Shown here piece by piece: positions 6,474-15,500 of a stretch of DNA of 24,992 bases. The stretch is from the NCBI GenBank assembly GCA_050485905.1, contig JBJHCH010000042.1, forward strand, positions 1-24,992, in the 5' to 3' direction. The notes under the pieces are model-generated. The model saw nothing but the letters and a program-made list of their open reading frames with translations, did not search any database and was not told the origin of the DNA. This DNA is from JAWLCA01 sp050485905. Its GTDB lineage: Bacteria > Pseudomonadota > Alphaproteobacteria > Rhodobacterales > Rhodobacteraceae. The number at the start of each line of letters is the position of its first letter. Position 1 is the stretch's first letter. Position numbers and translations under genes: made by a program.

Positions 6474-8897
6474 ATGAAATCGCAAGCGCGTGTGGTGGTG
6501 ATCGGTGGCGGGGTGGTCGGCTGTTCGGTCGCCTATCACCTGACGAAACTCGGCTGGTCCGACGTCATGCTGATCGAACGGTCGGAACTGACAAGCGGAT
6601 CGACATGGCACGCGGCGGGCGGGTTCCATACGCTGAACGGCGACACCAACATGGCTGCGCTGCAGGGTTACACGATCCGGCTCTACCGTGAGTTGGAGGA
6701 ACTGACCGGCCTGTCCTGTGGGCTGCACCATGTGGGCGGCATCACGTTGGCCGACAGCGCCGAACGCTTCGACATGCTGAAGGCAGAGCGGGCAAAGCAC
6801 CGCTACATGGGCCTCGATACCCATATCCTGACGCCGGACGAGGTTTCGAAGATGACCGACGGCATGGTGAACACCGCCGGTATCCTCGGCGCGCTGTTCG
6901 ATCCGCTTGACGGGCACCTCGACCCTTCGGGCACCACCCACGCCTATGCCAGGGCCGCCCGGATGGGCGGGGCAGAGATTGTGCTTCACAACCGGGTTCT
7001 GGAAACCCGCCCGCATGCCGATGGCTGGGAGGTGGTGACCGAAAAGGGCACGGTGATTTGCGAGCATCTGGTGAACGCCGCCGGATTGTGGGCGCGCGAG
7101 GTGGCGGCGATGGCCGGCGTCTACCTGCCGCTGCTGCCGATGGCGCATCAATACCTCGTCACCGACGACATCCCCGAGATCATGGCGCTGCTGAAGGAAG
7201 GGCGCGAGTTTCCCCATGTCATGGACCCCGGCGGAGAAAGCTACCTGCGACAGGAGGGGCGCGGCCTTTGCATCGGCTTCTACGAAAAGCCCTGCCAGCC
7301 CTGGGCGGTGGACGGCACGCCATGGACCTTTGGCCACGAACTGCTGCCCGACGAGTTCGACAAGATCGAGGACTCCGTCGCCTTCGCCTACCGCCGCTTT
7401 CCGGTGCTGGAGCGCGCTGGCGTTAAAAGCGTGATCCACGGCCCCTTCACTTTTGCCCCTGATGGCAATCCCCTGATCGGCCCGGTGCCCGGCTTGCGCA
7501 ACTACTGGTCGGCCTGTGCGGTGATGGCTGGCTTCAGCCAGGGCGGCGGCATGGGCCTCGCGCTGGCGCAGTGGATGATCGAGGGCGAGGTGGAACGCGA
7601 CCCGCGCGGCTTTGACGTGGCGCGCTTCGGCAACTGGACCAGCCCCGGCTACACCGTGCCGAAGGTGATGGAGAATTACCGGATGCGGTTCTCGGTGTCA
7701 TACCCAAACGAGGAGCGCCCCGCCGCACGACCGTTCCGCACCACGCCTATGTATGAGGTTTTTGACGGCATGAACGCCGTCTGGGGCCAGCAATACGGGC
7801 TGGAAGTGGTGAATTACCACGCCCTGCCCGGAGAGGCGCGCCACGAAACTCCCAGCTTCAAGCGATCGAACGCCTGGGATGCCACGCGGGCCGAGGTGAT
7901 GGCGGTGCGTGACGGCGTCGGCATCAACGAGGTCCAGAACTTCGGCAAGTATCGCGTCACCGGTCCCGGCGCGCGCGACTGGCTTGATCGCATCATGGCA
8001 GGTCTGATCCCGCAACCGGGTCGGCTGGCACTGAACCCGATGCTCGCGCCCTCGGGCCGGATCATCGGGGATTTCACCGTCTCGTGCCTGGACCCGGAGA
8101 ACTTCCGCCTCACCGCCAGCTACGGCGCGCAGGGTTGGCACATGCGCTGGTTTCAGCAGAACGCGGCAGAGGGCGTGCGGGTCGAGAATGTCTCGGACAT
8201 CAAGACCGGCTTCCAGATCGCCGGGCCGCAGGCACGCGAGCTTCTGTCGCGCGTCACCCGCGCCGATGTGTCGGCCGAGTCGTTCCGCTTCATGGACGTG
8301 CGGCGCATGACCATCGGCATGGCGAACTGTCTGGTGCAACGCGTCAGCTACACCGGCGATCTGGGATTCGAGATCTTCTGCGACCACATGAGCCAGCGCC
8401 ACCTGTGGCACACGCTTTGGGACGCCGGGCAGGATCTCGGCCTGCGTCCGTTCGGGATGCGGGCAATGATGTCGCTGCGGCTGGACAAATTCTTCGGCTC
8501 GTGGGGGCGCGAATATTCACCGGACTATCTGCCCGGCGAGACGGGGCTGGACCGCTTCATCCGATGGAAGAAGCCGGTAGATTTCATCGGTCGCGCTGCA
8601 GCCGAGGCGGAACGGCAGGCCGGTCCGAAGCGGCGACTGGCGGCCTTTGTCGTTGACGCGACCGATGCCGATGTGGTGGCTTGGGAGCCGATCTGGCTGG
8701 ATGGCGAAGTCGTGGGCTTCTGTACATCCGGCGGCTATTCGCATTTCGCGGGCAAATCGGTGGCGCTTGGCTTCGTCCCAGCGGACCGGGTGGCCGAGGG
8801 GCTGGAGGCAGAAATCGAAATATTGGGCGAACGGCGCCCGGCGCGTCTGGTGACGACACCGCTGTTCGATGCGGACGGGACGCGGATGCGGGGCTAG
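6474..8897 (+). CDS. Dimethylglycine/sarcosine dehydrogenase-type flavoenzyme (FAD + GcvT domains)
   Basis: An 807-residue enzyme of the DMGDH/SARDH family, which oxidatively demethylates N-methylated glycines and passes the C1 unit to tetrahydrofolate. The N-terminus is a Rossmann FAD site (VVVIGGGVVGCSVAYHL). SGSTWHAAGG carries the His (H46) that in DMGDH-type enzymes binds FAD covalently. The first half is a DAO oxidoreductase domain. The second half, from about 430, is a GcvT-like folate-binding domain, with SYTGDLGFEIF and an ETGLDRFIRWKK region. The ATG at 6474 is chosen because a purine-rich site (GGGGACGG) precedes it and MKSQARVVVIGGG is the usual N-terminus. An in-frame ATG at 6402 lies inside the palindrome. 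Substrate choice (dimethylglycine, sarcosine or another methylamine) cannot be fixed from sequence alone. A nucleotidyltransferase gene follows after 29 bases. Confidence 0.9.
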   Translation: MKSQARVVVIGGGVVGCSVAYHLTKLGWSDVMLIERSELTSGSTWHAAGGFHTLNGDTNMAALQGYTIRLYRELEELTGLSCGLHHVGGITLADSAERFDMLKAERAKHRYMGLDTHILTPDEVSKMTDGMVNTAGILGALFDPLDGHLDPSGTTHAYARAARMGGAEIVLHNRVLETRPHADGWEVVTEKGTVICEHLVNAAGLWAREVAAMAGVYLPLLPMAHQYLVTDDIPEIMALLKEGREFPHVMDPGGESYLRQEGRGLCIGFYEKPCQPWAVDGTPWTFGHELLPDEFDKIEDSVAFAYRRFPVLERAGVKSVIHGPFTFAPDGNPLIGPVPGLRNYWSACAVMAGFSQGGGMGLALAQWMIEGEVERDPRGFDVARFGNWTSPGYTVPKVMENYRMRFSVSYPNEERPAARPFRTTPMYEVFDGMNAVWGQQYGLEVVNYHALPGEARHETPSFKRSNAWDATRAEVMAVRDGVGINEVQNFGKYRVTGPGARDWLDRIMAGLIPQPGRLALNPMLAPSGRIIGDFTVSCLDPENFRLTASYGAQGWHMRWFQQNAAEGVRVENVSDIKTGFQIAGPQARELLSRVTRADVSAESFRFMDVRRMTIGMANCLVQRVSYTGDLGFEIFCDHMSQRHLWHTLWDAGQDLGLRPFGMRAMMSLRLDKFFGSWGREYSPDYLPGETGLDRFIRWKKPVDFIGRAAAEAERQAGPKRRLAAFVVDATDADVVAWEPIWLDGEVVGFCTSGGYSHFAGKSVALGFVPADRVAEGLEAEIEILGERRPARLVTTPLFDADGTRMRG

Positions 8898-8926
8898 ACC
8901 GTTCGCTACGGCGGGGGAACACTGGC

Positions 8927-9532
8927 ATGCGGCCCGAGGACCTGACCATCCTGATCCCGGCAGCCGGTGCGTCGCGGCGCATGCGCGGGCGTGACAAGTT
9001 GTTGGAGAACGTGGACGGTGAGTCGCTGATCGCGCGCGCGGTGCGGATCGCACTGGAAACCGACGCGCGGGTGATCGTGACCCTGCCGCCCGGCCCGGTG
9101 GGCGCAGCACGTCGGACTGCGCTTTCGGGTGCGGGTGTGACGATCCTGACGGTGGCCGACGCGGCCGAGGGGATGGCGGCATCTCTACGCGCCGGCGGCG
9201 CGGCGGCGGCCGGCGCGGCGGCGATGATGATCCTGCTGCCCGACCTGCCCGATCTAACGACCCCCGATCTTTTGGCGATGATCGCTGCCTTCCCAGACGA
9301 ATCTGCGGCATCCGTGCTGCGCGCCACGGCCGAGGATGGCACGCCGGGGCATCCGGTGATCCTGCCCGCGCGACTGATCCCCGAACTGGCCGGGCTGCGC
9401 GGCGATGCGGGCGCGCGAGCCGTGATTGCCGGCGCCGCCGTCCGCCCTTTCCCCCTGCCCGGCGCGCGGGCCACGACCGATCTGGACACGCCCGAGGCAT
9501 GGGCAGACTGGCGCGCGCGCCGCCCAGATTGA
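8927..9532 (+). CDS. MobA/MocA-like nucleotidyltransferase
   Basis: A 201-residue protein of the NTP_transf_3 group. It opens with ILIPAAGASRRMRGRDKLLE, the nucleotide-binding loop and the conserved RMG-x-DK pattern of MobA/MocA proteins. LLPDLPDL in the middle holds the metal-binding Asp. GTPGHPVILPARL and the C-terminal TTDLDTPEAW are typical of the molybdopterin cytidylyl/guanylyltransferase-like set. It lies 29 bases after the flavoenzyme gene with a GGGGG ribosome site, so it is probably cotranscribed. No molybdoenzyme or cofactor gene is nearby, so MocA function is a guess. Family is firm, substrate open. Confidence 0.82.
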   Translation: MRPEDLTILIPAAGASRRMRGRDKLLENVDGESLIARAVRIALETDARVIVTLPPGPVGAARRTALSGAGVTILTVADAAEGMAASLRAGGAAAAGAAAMMILLPDLPDLTTPDLLAMIAAFPDESAASVLRATAEDGTPGHPVILPARLIPELAGLRGDAGARAVIAGAAVRPFPLPGARATTDLDTPEAWADWRARRPD

Positions 9533-9701
9533 GTTCGAGACAGTCGTGTCCGGTGCACGACGGCACTCAAGGCAAGTTACAAACCGATCACAACTCTTGC
9601 GACTGCATGCTTTGCCCCGTTTTCCTGATGACCCACCGCCAACGGCGTGTTAACGTAGCGTAAACAGTTGATTTCCTGTCATTCCGATTTGCGAGGGTGC
9701 A

Positions 9702-9881
9702 ATGCGTCTCGTCTCCGTGTTTCCCGTACTGGTTGCCGCTGTTCTGCTTGGTGGGTCCGTCCTGCCGCCCTGCAACGGGGTGGCAACGGGTCAATCCGCG
9801 ACGATGGGCCAGTCCTGCATAACCGGCCATTGCTGCGGTCAGTTCGGTTGCTGGACGACCTGTGCCTGCTGGACCGACTGA
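9702..9881 (+). CDS. Small exported Cys-rich peptide, 59 residues
   Basis: A short frame opening with MRLVSVFPVLVAAVLLGGSV, a clear signal-peptide or anchor stretch. After it come C24 and a Cys/Trp-rich tail with six more cysteines (C39, C44, C45, C50, C54, C56), including GHCCGQFGCWTTCACWTD at the very end. A GAGGG site lies four bases before the ATG. Its stop is followed after one base by the start of the membrane-protein gene (TGACATG), the arrangement expected of coupled genes. The hydrophobic leader, the Cys density and the junction argue that it is real despite its length. I do not recognise the family. The cysteines could hold disulfides or bind a metal. Confidence 0.7.
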   Translation: MRLVSVFPVLVAAVLLGGSVLPPCNGVATGQSATMGQSCITGHCCGQFGCWTTCACWTD

Positions 9882-9882
9882 C

Positions 9883-10728
9883 ATGCCCGCAGCCGGACAG
9901 GCCCAACCAAGAGCGCCACAGGGACCGCGGATAATCGGCACCGTGGTGGCGATCTTCATGGCGGTGGTGATGATCCCCGTCGGCCTGCTCATCGCCATGA
10001 GTCAGGCCCTGAACCTCAAATTTCTGGAGGGCGTCGTCGAGGTCCAGCCGGGGGCAGAGGCGAACTTCCTTGGCCTGTTCGGCCTGTTCATCTTTGGCGT
10101 CGGCCTTGCGATGCTGCTGACTCAGGTGTTCGCCGAGAAGTATTCGGCCAAGCTATCGGGTCTGACGTTTGCCGGCACCCTGGCCGCGCTGCTGCTCTTC
10201 ATGCTGATCGCCCGTTACACAGTGTTCGACATCGACCCCAGCCAGATCGAGACGCCCACCGAACAAAAACGCGCGCTCAGCCTGCAGATCCAGTGCCCGC
10301 CAACCAGTGGCGAAAGCACGGCAGCGCGTCGCGCCTTCATCATGATCGTGCCGGGTATCGGTGCCGAGGCAGAGGTGCGCGAGGCGTTTGCCAGCAGCCC
10401 GGAGCACGAAAGGCTGATCGTCGATCCGTCCCTGCCAGAGTTCGACGGGCTGGACATCCCTCGTGGGGCGCTGCTGCTGGCGCCCGAGTTCGGCAATGAT
10501 CCGACATTCGCCTTCGACCTGCCGGCAGTGATCCATTCGCGGCTGCGCAGCCAGATGACTGTATTCAGCGTGGCGCTGACAGGCAGCGCCGCCAGCAGCG
10601 AGTTGAGCAGCGCCCAGCGCATGGCCGAGCGCGAGATTGCGACGATCATGTTCCGCCCACAGTTTCCCAGCCCCAAGATCGAGGCGTCGATCGATTTTTC
10701 CCGCGTGCGAGAGGTCTGCGGTGTTTAG
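9883..10728 (+). CDS. Membrane protein with three helices and a soluble C-terminal domain
   Basis: A 281-residue protein of unknown function. Three hydrophobic segments lie at about 17-40, 62-83 and 92-116 (IIGTVVAIFMAVVMIPVGLL; FLGLFGLFIFGVGLAMLL; AGTLAALLLFMLIA). A soluble domain of about 160 residues follows, with one cysteine early (LQIQCPPT) and one at the end (REVCGV). The start at 9883 is chosen over the in-frame ATG at 9862 because it lies one base after the Cys-rich peptide stop. It overlaps the next gene by eight bases. The three genes 9702-12271 form one unit with no assigned pathway. I see no transporter, kinase or protease motif. Confidence 0.82.
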   Translation: MPAAGQAQPRAPQGPRIIGTVVAIFMAVVMIPVGLLIAMSQALNLKFLEGVVEVQPGAEANFLGLFGLFIFGVGLAMLLTQVFAEKYSAKLSGLTFAGTLAALLLFMLIARYTVFDIDPSQIETPTEQKRALSLQIQCPPTSGESTAARRAFIMIVPGIGAEAEVREAFASSPEHERLIVDPSLPEFDGLDIPRGALLLAPEFGNDPTFAFDLPAVIHSRLRSQMTVFSVALTGSAASSELSSAQRMAEREIATIMFRPQFPSPKIEASIDFSRVREVCGV

Positions 10729-12271
10729 GGTCGCCGCAATCGCCCTGCTACTGACGACCGCTCCCGCAGCCGCTCAACAGACGGCGGCGGAACGGCTGAA
10801 TCAGCTGCTGGACCAGATCGTCCTGTTACCCGAGAACAACTGCCGCCCTACACCAGCCGAGATCTCGATGGTGATCGACGGCGTGATCGCCACCCTTCCT
10901 GTCGCGGGTCGTACGCGGGGCTCCCTGATCGCGGATCCTGTCCAGACCGGCAACGGCCCCGCCGACGATGGAACGGCGACGGCCATGCGCGCCTTGGGAT
11001 ATCTGGTGCAGTTTCCGAACTGGCGGGCAGAAAACCACGACGACGCCGTGATGCGCCTGCGGGCGGCAACCGGCGCCGAGGCTGGCCGGCGCGTGCAGGA
11101 GGCCGCCGGTCGGGCACTGGCCTTCGGGCGCGGCGGCCTCGTCCCACTGGTCATGGCCCACCACGGCGACGCGCCCGCACGGTTCGACGCGATCCGCGAT
11201 TTCATCGCGGCCGAGCATCGCGCTGGTGGCAATCCCTTCCTTGCGGCCATCGCCCGACTGACCCTGGCCGAAGGACTGCAGGAGGAGGCTTACGGCCAAC
11301 GCCCCGACTCCGCGGTGCCCTGGGCGCCACAGCCCGCCGTGACGTCAGCGACGGCCTCGGTCGATCAGGGCGCACAGTCGCCGCCGCAAATGCTGGCCGA
11401 GGCCATCGCCCTCTACCGCGAAACCCAAGGCTTCTACGGCGAGTTGCGCGACGACCCAAGCTGGGGCGGACGCGACTCGACGCTGGACTTCGACTATCTG
11501 ATCGCACTCCTCGACTATGTGAACGGCGGCGGGGACTGGCAGCCGCTGCTGGCGCAGATCATCGAGGTAGAAGGCAACAAGGATCACTATCAGCTTTCCG
11601 CAGGCAGCGCGGTCCCGCGACAGATCTTCGTTCAGAACTTCCTGCGCCTGCCACCCTCCATCGTGATATCTGCCGAGGCATCAGATCAATCAACCGGGCG
11701 ATCAATGGACATCCTGCCCACCACCTGCCCACCACCCGAAGAGGTTTCGGCCGCCAGCGCGCAGGGCGTCGACGCGGCAACCGGGCTGGGCGTCAACCGC
11801 TACTTCAACGCCCCGCTTCTGGCCCACCACACCTGCACCGTTCTGGAGCGATGGCAGGATGGCGCCGCGCCCGCCCTGGCGCGCACACTCGCTGCCCATT
11901 CCAATGCCGACTACCGCATCGTGCTTGGCCACTTTCGCGGCGATGAGGTGCGGTTCTCGTTTCTGTCACGCAAGGAACTGATGGCGGCGGCCGAGCAACT
12001 CGCCGGCGACCCGACGCTTTTGGCGCAGTACGAACCCGAGCCTGCGCCAGTTGCCACCGATGCCTGCCCCTGGCCAGAGGCCGCCGCGGTACAGTTCATC
12101 CCATCGCTTGAAATCGGCGATCAGCCCACCGGCGGTGACAGCGGCTATATCTATCTCGGCAACGGCCTGACCTGGGCTCAGGGCAACCAGTTGCTGGATC
12201 ACGTCAGGGGCCAAAGGGGGAGCAGCGCGGAGTTCAGCGGCGCCTACCTGATCCGGCCCGTCATCGAGTAA
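10721..12271 (+). CDS. Exported protein of unknown function
   Basis: A 516-residue protein with a signal peptide (VFRVAAIALLLTTAPAAAQQ), so it should be periplasmic. The GTG at 10721 overlaps the end of the previous gene by eight bases and has GAGAGG six bases upstream. The frame continues further upstream only as a shadow of that gene. The body is alpha-helix rich, with several short Ala/Leu repeats around residues 90-200. A few cysteines are spread through it (NNCRP, TTCPPP, HHTCT, DACPWP), and the C-terminus ends GAYLIRPVIE. I do not recognise a named domain. It is cotranscribed with the Cys-rich peptide and the membrane protein and may work with them at the cell envelope. Confidence 0.82.
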   Translation: MFRVAAIALLLTTAPAAAQQTAAERLNQLLDQIVLLPENNCRPTPAEISMVIDGVIATLPVAGRTRGSLIADPVQTGNGPADDGTATAMRALGYLVQFPNWRAENHDDAVMRLRAATGAEAGRRVQEAAGRALAFGRGGLVPLVMAHHGDAPARFDAIRDFIAAEHRAGGNPFLAAIARLTLAEGLQEEAYGQRPDSAVPWAPQPAVTSATASVDQGAQSPPQMLAEAIALYRETQGFYGELRDDPSWGGRDSTLDFDYLIALLDYVNGGGDWQPLLAQIIEVEGNKDHYQLSAGSAVPRQIFVQNFLRLPPSIVISAEASDQSTGRSMDILPTTCPPPEEVSAASAQGVDAATGLGVNRYFNAPLLAHHTCTVLERWQDGAAPALARTLAAHSNADYRIVLGHFRGDEVRFSFLSRKELMAAAEQLAGDPTLLAQYEPEPAPVATDACPWPEAAAVQFIPSLEIGDQPTGGDSGYIYLGNGLTWAQGNQLLDHVRGQRGSSAEFSGAYLIRPVIE

Positions 12272-12594
12272 CCGTACCCTAAGGCATGCACGAGCGATCG
12301 CCGGAGGCGCGGCGAAACCGATCCGACTGCGCGAGGCAGGCAGCATTGGCTGTGGCGTAAAATTACACGGTCAACCCGCTGGAGACCACCACGCCCGCCA
12401 CAGATCCGACGGCCAGATCAATGGCATGCGGCAGTGTTGCACCTGAACCACCCGACGCGTGCGGTTGCAGACGGAGTTTTGCCAACAGCACGCAGCCATG
12501 TATGGTGATCGCGTCAAGGTTGTAGCGGAGCGGCGCCCGCAACCGGTTACGAACGGGTCGGCCCATGGGCTGGCGGCGTAGGAGTGCAGTGAAC
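12272..12594. other. 323-base stretch without a supported gene
   Basis: Between the exported protein and the histidine kinase there is no convincing coding frame. The longest minus-strand frame (79 codons) has no family resemblance and overlaps the kinase start. It ends GVVVSSGLTV and might be a remnant, but I cannot support that. I see no clear -35/-10 pair and no terminator with a T run. The kinase promoter is presumably here. Confidence 0.5.
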
Positions 12595-15500
12595 ATGGGC
12601 ATGCGCGGTCAGTTGGCGATTGCATCTGCCTGCCTCTCGCTGACCACAGCCCTTCTGGCCTTCGTGATCGCGACAACCGGGATCGATGCGCCGCCGCTTC
12701 TGCACGATTCTTCGATCAAGACCCAGTCGCTGGGTGTGCTGTGCATTGCGGCGCTCGCTTTCGCATTCATCCTGCGGAATCATCACCGGCTGGCCCTTGG
12801 GCTGGCAGTGGCGATCGGGTTGATCGGCGCACTGATCTTCGTGGAGTATGTGTTCTCAACCTCGCTCGGTATCGACCGGCTGCTCGCAATCCTCGATCCC
12901 GCTGGCACCCCGGAACCTGGCCGTGTCGCCCCGGTCACGGCGGCGGCGCTCATGCTGGCGGCGCTGGCGGTCGCCCTCAGCGCTCCGCCGGGCCGGACGC
13001 TGGGACGCCGCGCAATCTGGGCGCAGGCGGCTGGCGGGGTGGCGGGTCTTCTGATCCTCTACGGCTTCGCCGATGGCCTGATCGTGCAGCCGCCCGAGGT
13101 GCTGCACCCGATAGCCCGCGTGCCGCCACAAAGCGCGATTCCCATGCTGCTGCTCGCGCTTGCGATCCAACTCCGCTGTTCGACCATCCCGCCCGGCGCC
13201 CGTCTGCCACTGCTTGACCGCGTCGCAGCCTGGACGACCACATTGTTGTGCGCGGCTGTGATCCTGTTCTGGCAGGCACTCGAACGCAACGAATGGCAGA
13301 ACCGTTCGGCGGACAGCGGCATCGCACTGACGATGGTGGCCGAGAAGCTGACGGCAGAACTGGAACAGCGCGGCTTTGCGATCCAGCATCTCGCGCGGCG
13401 CTGGGATACCTACGGTCCACCCACGCAGGCCCAGTGGGAAGGCGACGTCAGCGCGTTGCAGGAAAATTTCTCCAACCTGCATGCGATCACCATGATCGAG
13501 CCCGACCTGACGATCCGCTGGCGGGTATCCATCGACGGCACGGGGCAAGAGATCGTGGGCACATCGGTCGGCACCGACGGCGGGCGGGCAGAGGCTTATC
13601 AGCGTGCCCGTGAAACGCTGACGCCACAACTCACGCCGGGGCTGGAGTTGCGGTCCGGCGGCTACGGCATCTCGTATGTGGCCGCGATCTACGAAAGCGA
13701 CCGGTTTCGGGGCTATGTCGCAACAAGCATCCGCGCCGACGAAATCCTCGATATCGCCAGCGACATGATCCGGGGCCAGTTCGGCGCGACGCTCGCCGAT
13801 GCCAACCAGACAATTGCAGGCGACGCCAACGGCCTGCCGCGCGGCAGCGCAATGCTGCGGCGAGAGCGCGAAATCGATGTGCTGGGACAGACCTTCACCC
13901 TCTCAGTCTGGCCCCTGCCTGACTATCTTGATGCGCGCCGCAGCTATCTGCCGCGTTCGGTCCTGCTGCTCGGACTTCTGACCGTGGCGCTTATCACACT
14001 GGCAACTCTGCAGGCCCGCCGAGGGCTGATCAGCAAGCAGCGCGCCGATGCGCTGGCTAACCAGCTTGCGGGCACGCTGGAGCATATCAGCGACGGCTTC
14101 ATGATGCTCGACCGGGACTGGCGCATTACCTACTGGAACGGCAATGCTGCGCAAATCTCTGGCGTACCGGTCGAGAAAGCTGTCGGCAGTTTCCCATGGG
14201 AGTCCTTTCCCCGCGCCGACGGCCGCTTTGCCGACCGCTACCGGCAGGCACAGCGCGACGGACAATCGGCGCATTTCACCGACTATTTCCCCCCGCTCGA
14301 CCGATATCTGGAGGTTCATGCCCACCCGGTGCCCGACGGGATGGCCGTCTATTTCCGCGATGTGACCGACGAACGCCGGCGCGACGAACAACTGCGTCTG
14401 CTCGAAAGCGCGGTCTCACGCCAGAACGACATCGTCATCGTCGCCGAGGCCGCCCGCAAACCCGCCACGGCGCAGCCAAGTATCATCTACGTCAACGCAG
14501 CCTTCTCGCGGCTGACAGGCCATGCCGAGGCAGAGGCACTCGGCGCCACAACGGCGCTGCTCTACGGGGTCAACACACGTCCTGAACAGATCGGCAAGAT
14601 CGAGGGTGCAATAGCGGCGGCAGAGCCGGTGCGGGCGGAACTGCTGACCAGCAGTCGCAGCGGCGAAGAGCTGTGGCTCGATCTCGACATCGTGCCGCTG
14701 ACGGACGAACAGGGCCAGCCGACGCACTGGATCACGGTGGCGCGCGACGTGACCGAACGGCACCGCGCCGAACAGGCGCTCGCGGCCAGCGAGGAACGCT
14801 TCCGTCTGGCGGCGCGCGCAACGCGTGACGTGCTCTGGGACTGGGATCTCGCGCAGGACACGATCTGGTGGAGCGAGGCGTTCACCGAAACCTTCGGCGA
14901 AAGCCCCAAAGATTCGGGCGTCGCCGCGCCCGGCACATGGGCGTTGCGTGCCCATCCGGACGACCAGTATCTGATCGACACCAGCCTGCGCGAGGTGATC
15001 GAGGGCGGCGGCGAGACATGGACGGCGGAGTATCGCGCCCAACACGCGGATGGAACCTATCGGTCGGTGGTCGACCACGCCTTCGTGATGCGCGACGATC
15101 AGGGCCACGCCATTCGCGTCATCGGCAGTCTGACCGATGTCACCGCACAGCGCGATCTCGAATCGCGCATCCGCCAGTCGCAGAAGATGGAGGCCGTGGG
15201 TCAGCTCACCGGCGGGGTGGCGCATGACTTCAACAACCTGCTGACCGTGATCCTCGGCAACGCCGAGCAGCTTGACCATGCCCTGACCGACCGGGAGGAT
15301 CTGCGGATGCTGGCGCGGATGACCGCGCGGGCGGCCGAACGCGGGGCGGAACTGACCGGGCGGCTGCTCGCCTTTGCCCGCCGCCAGGCACTGCAGCCAC
15401 GCCCCACCGATGTGAACCAGTTGCTTACGGGCATGGAGGGGCTGCTCAACCGCAGTCTGACCGAGCAGACCGATCTGAAACTCTCGCTCGACAGCAAGCT

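Noticed and set aside
9543..9561. GTCGTG/CACGAC hairpin after the nucleotidyltransferase gene as a terminator
   Set aside because: The stem is only six bases with no T run, so it is too weak to call.
12363..12602. 79-codon minus-strand frame in the gap before the kinase
   Set aside because: No recognisable domain, no ribosome site, and it overlaps the kinase start; probably chance in GC-rich DNA.
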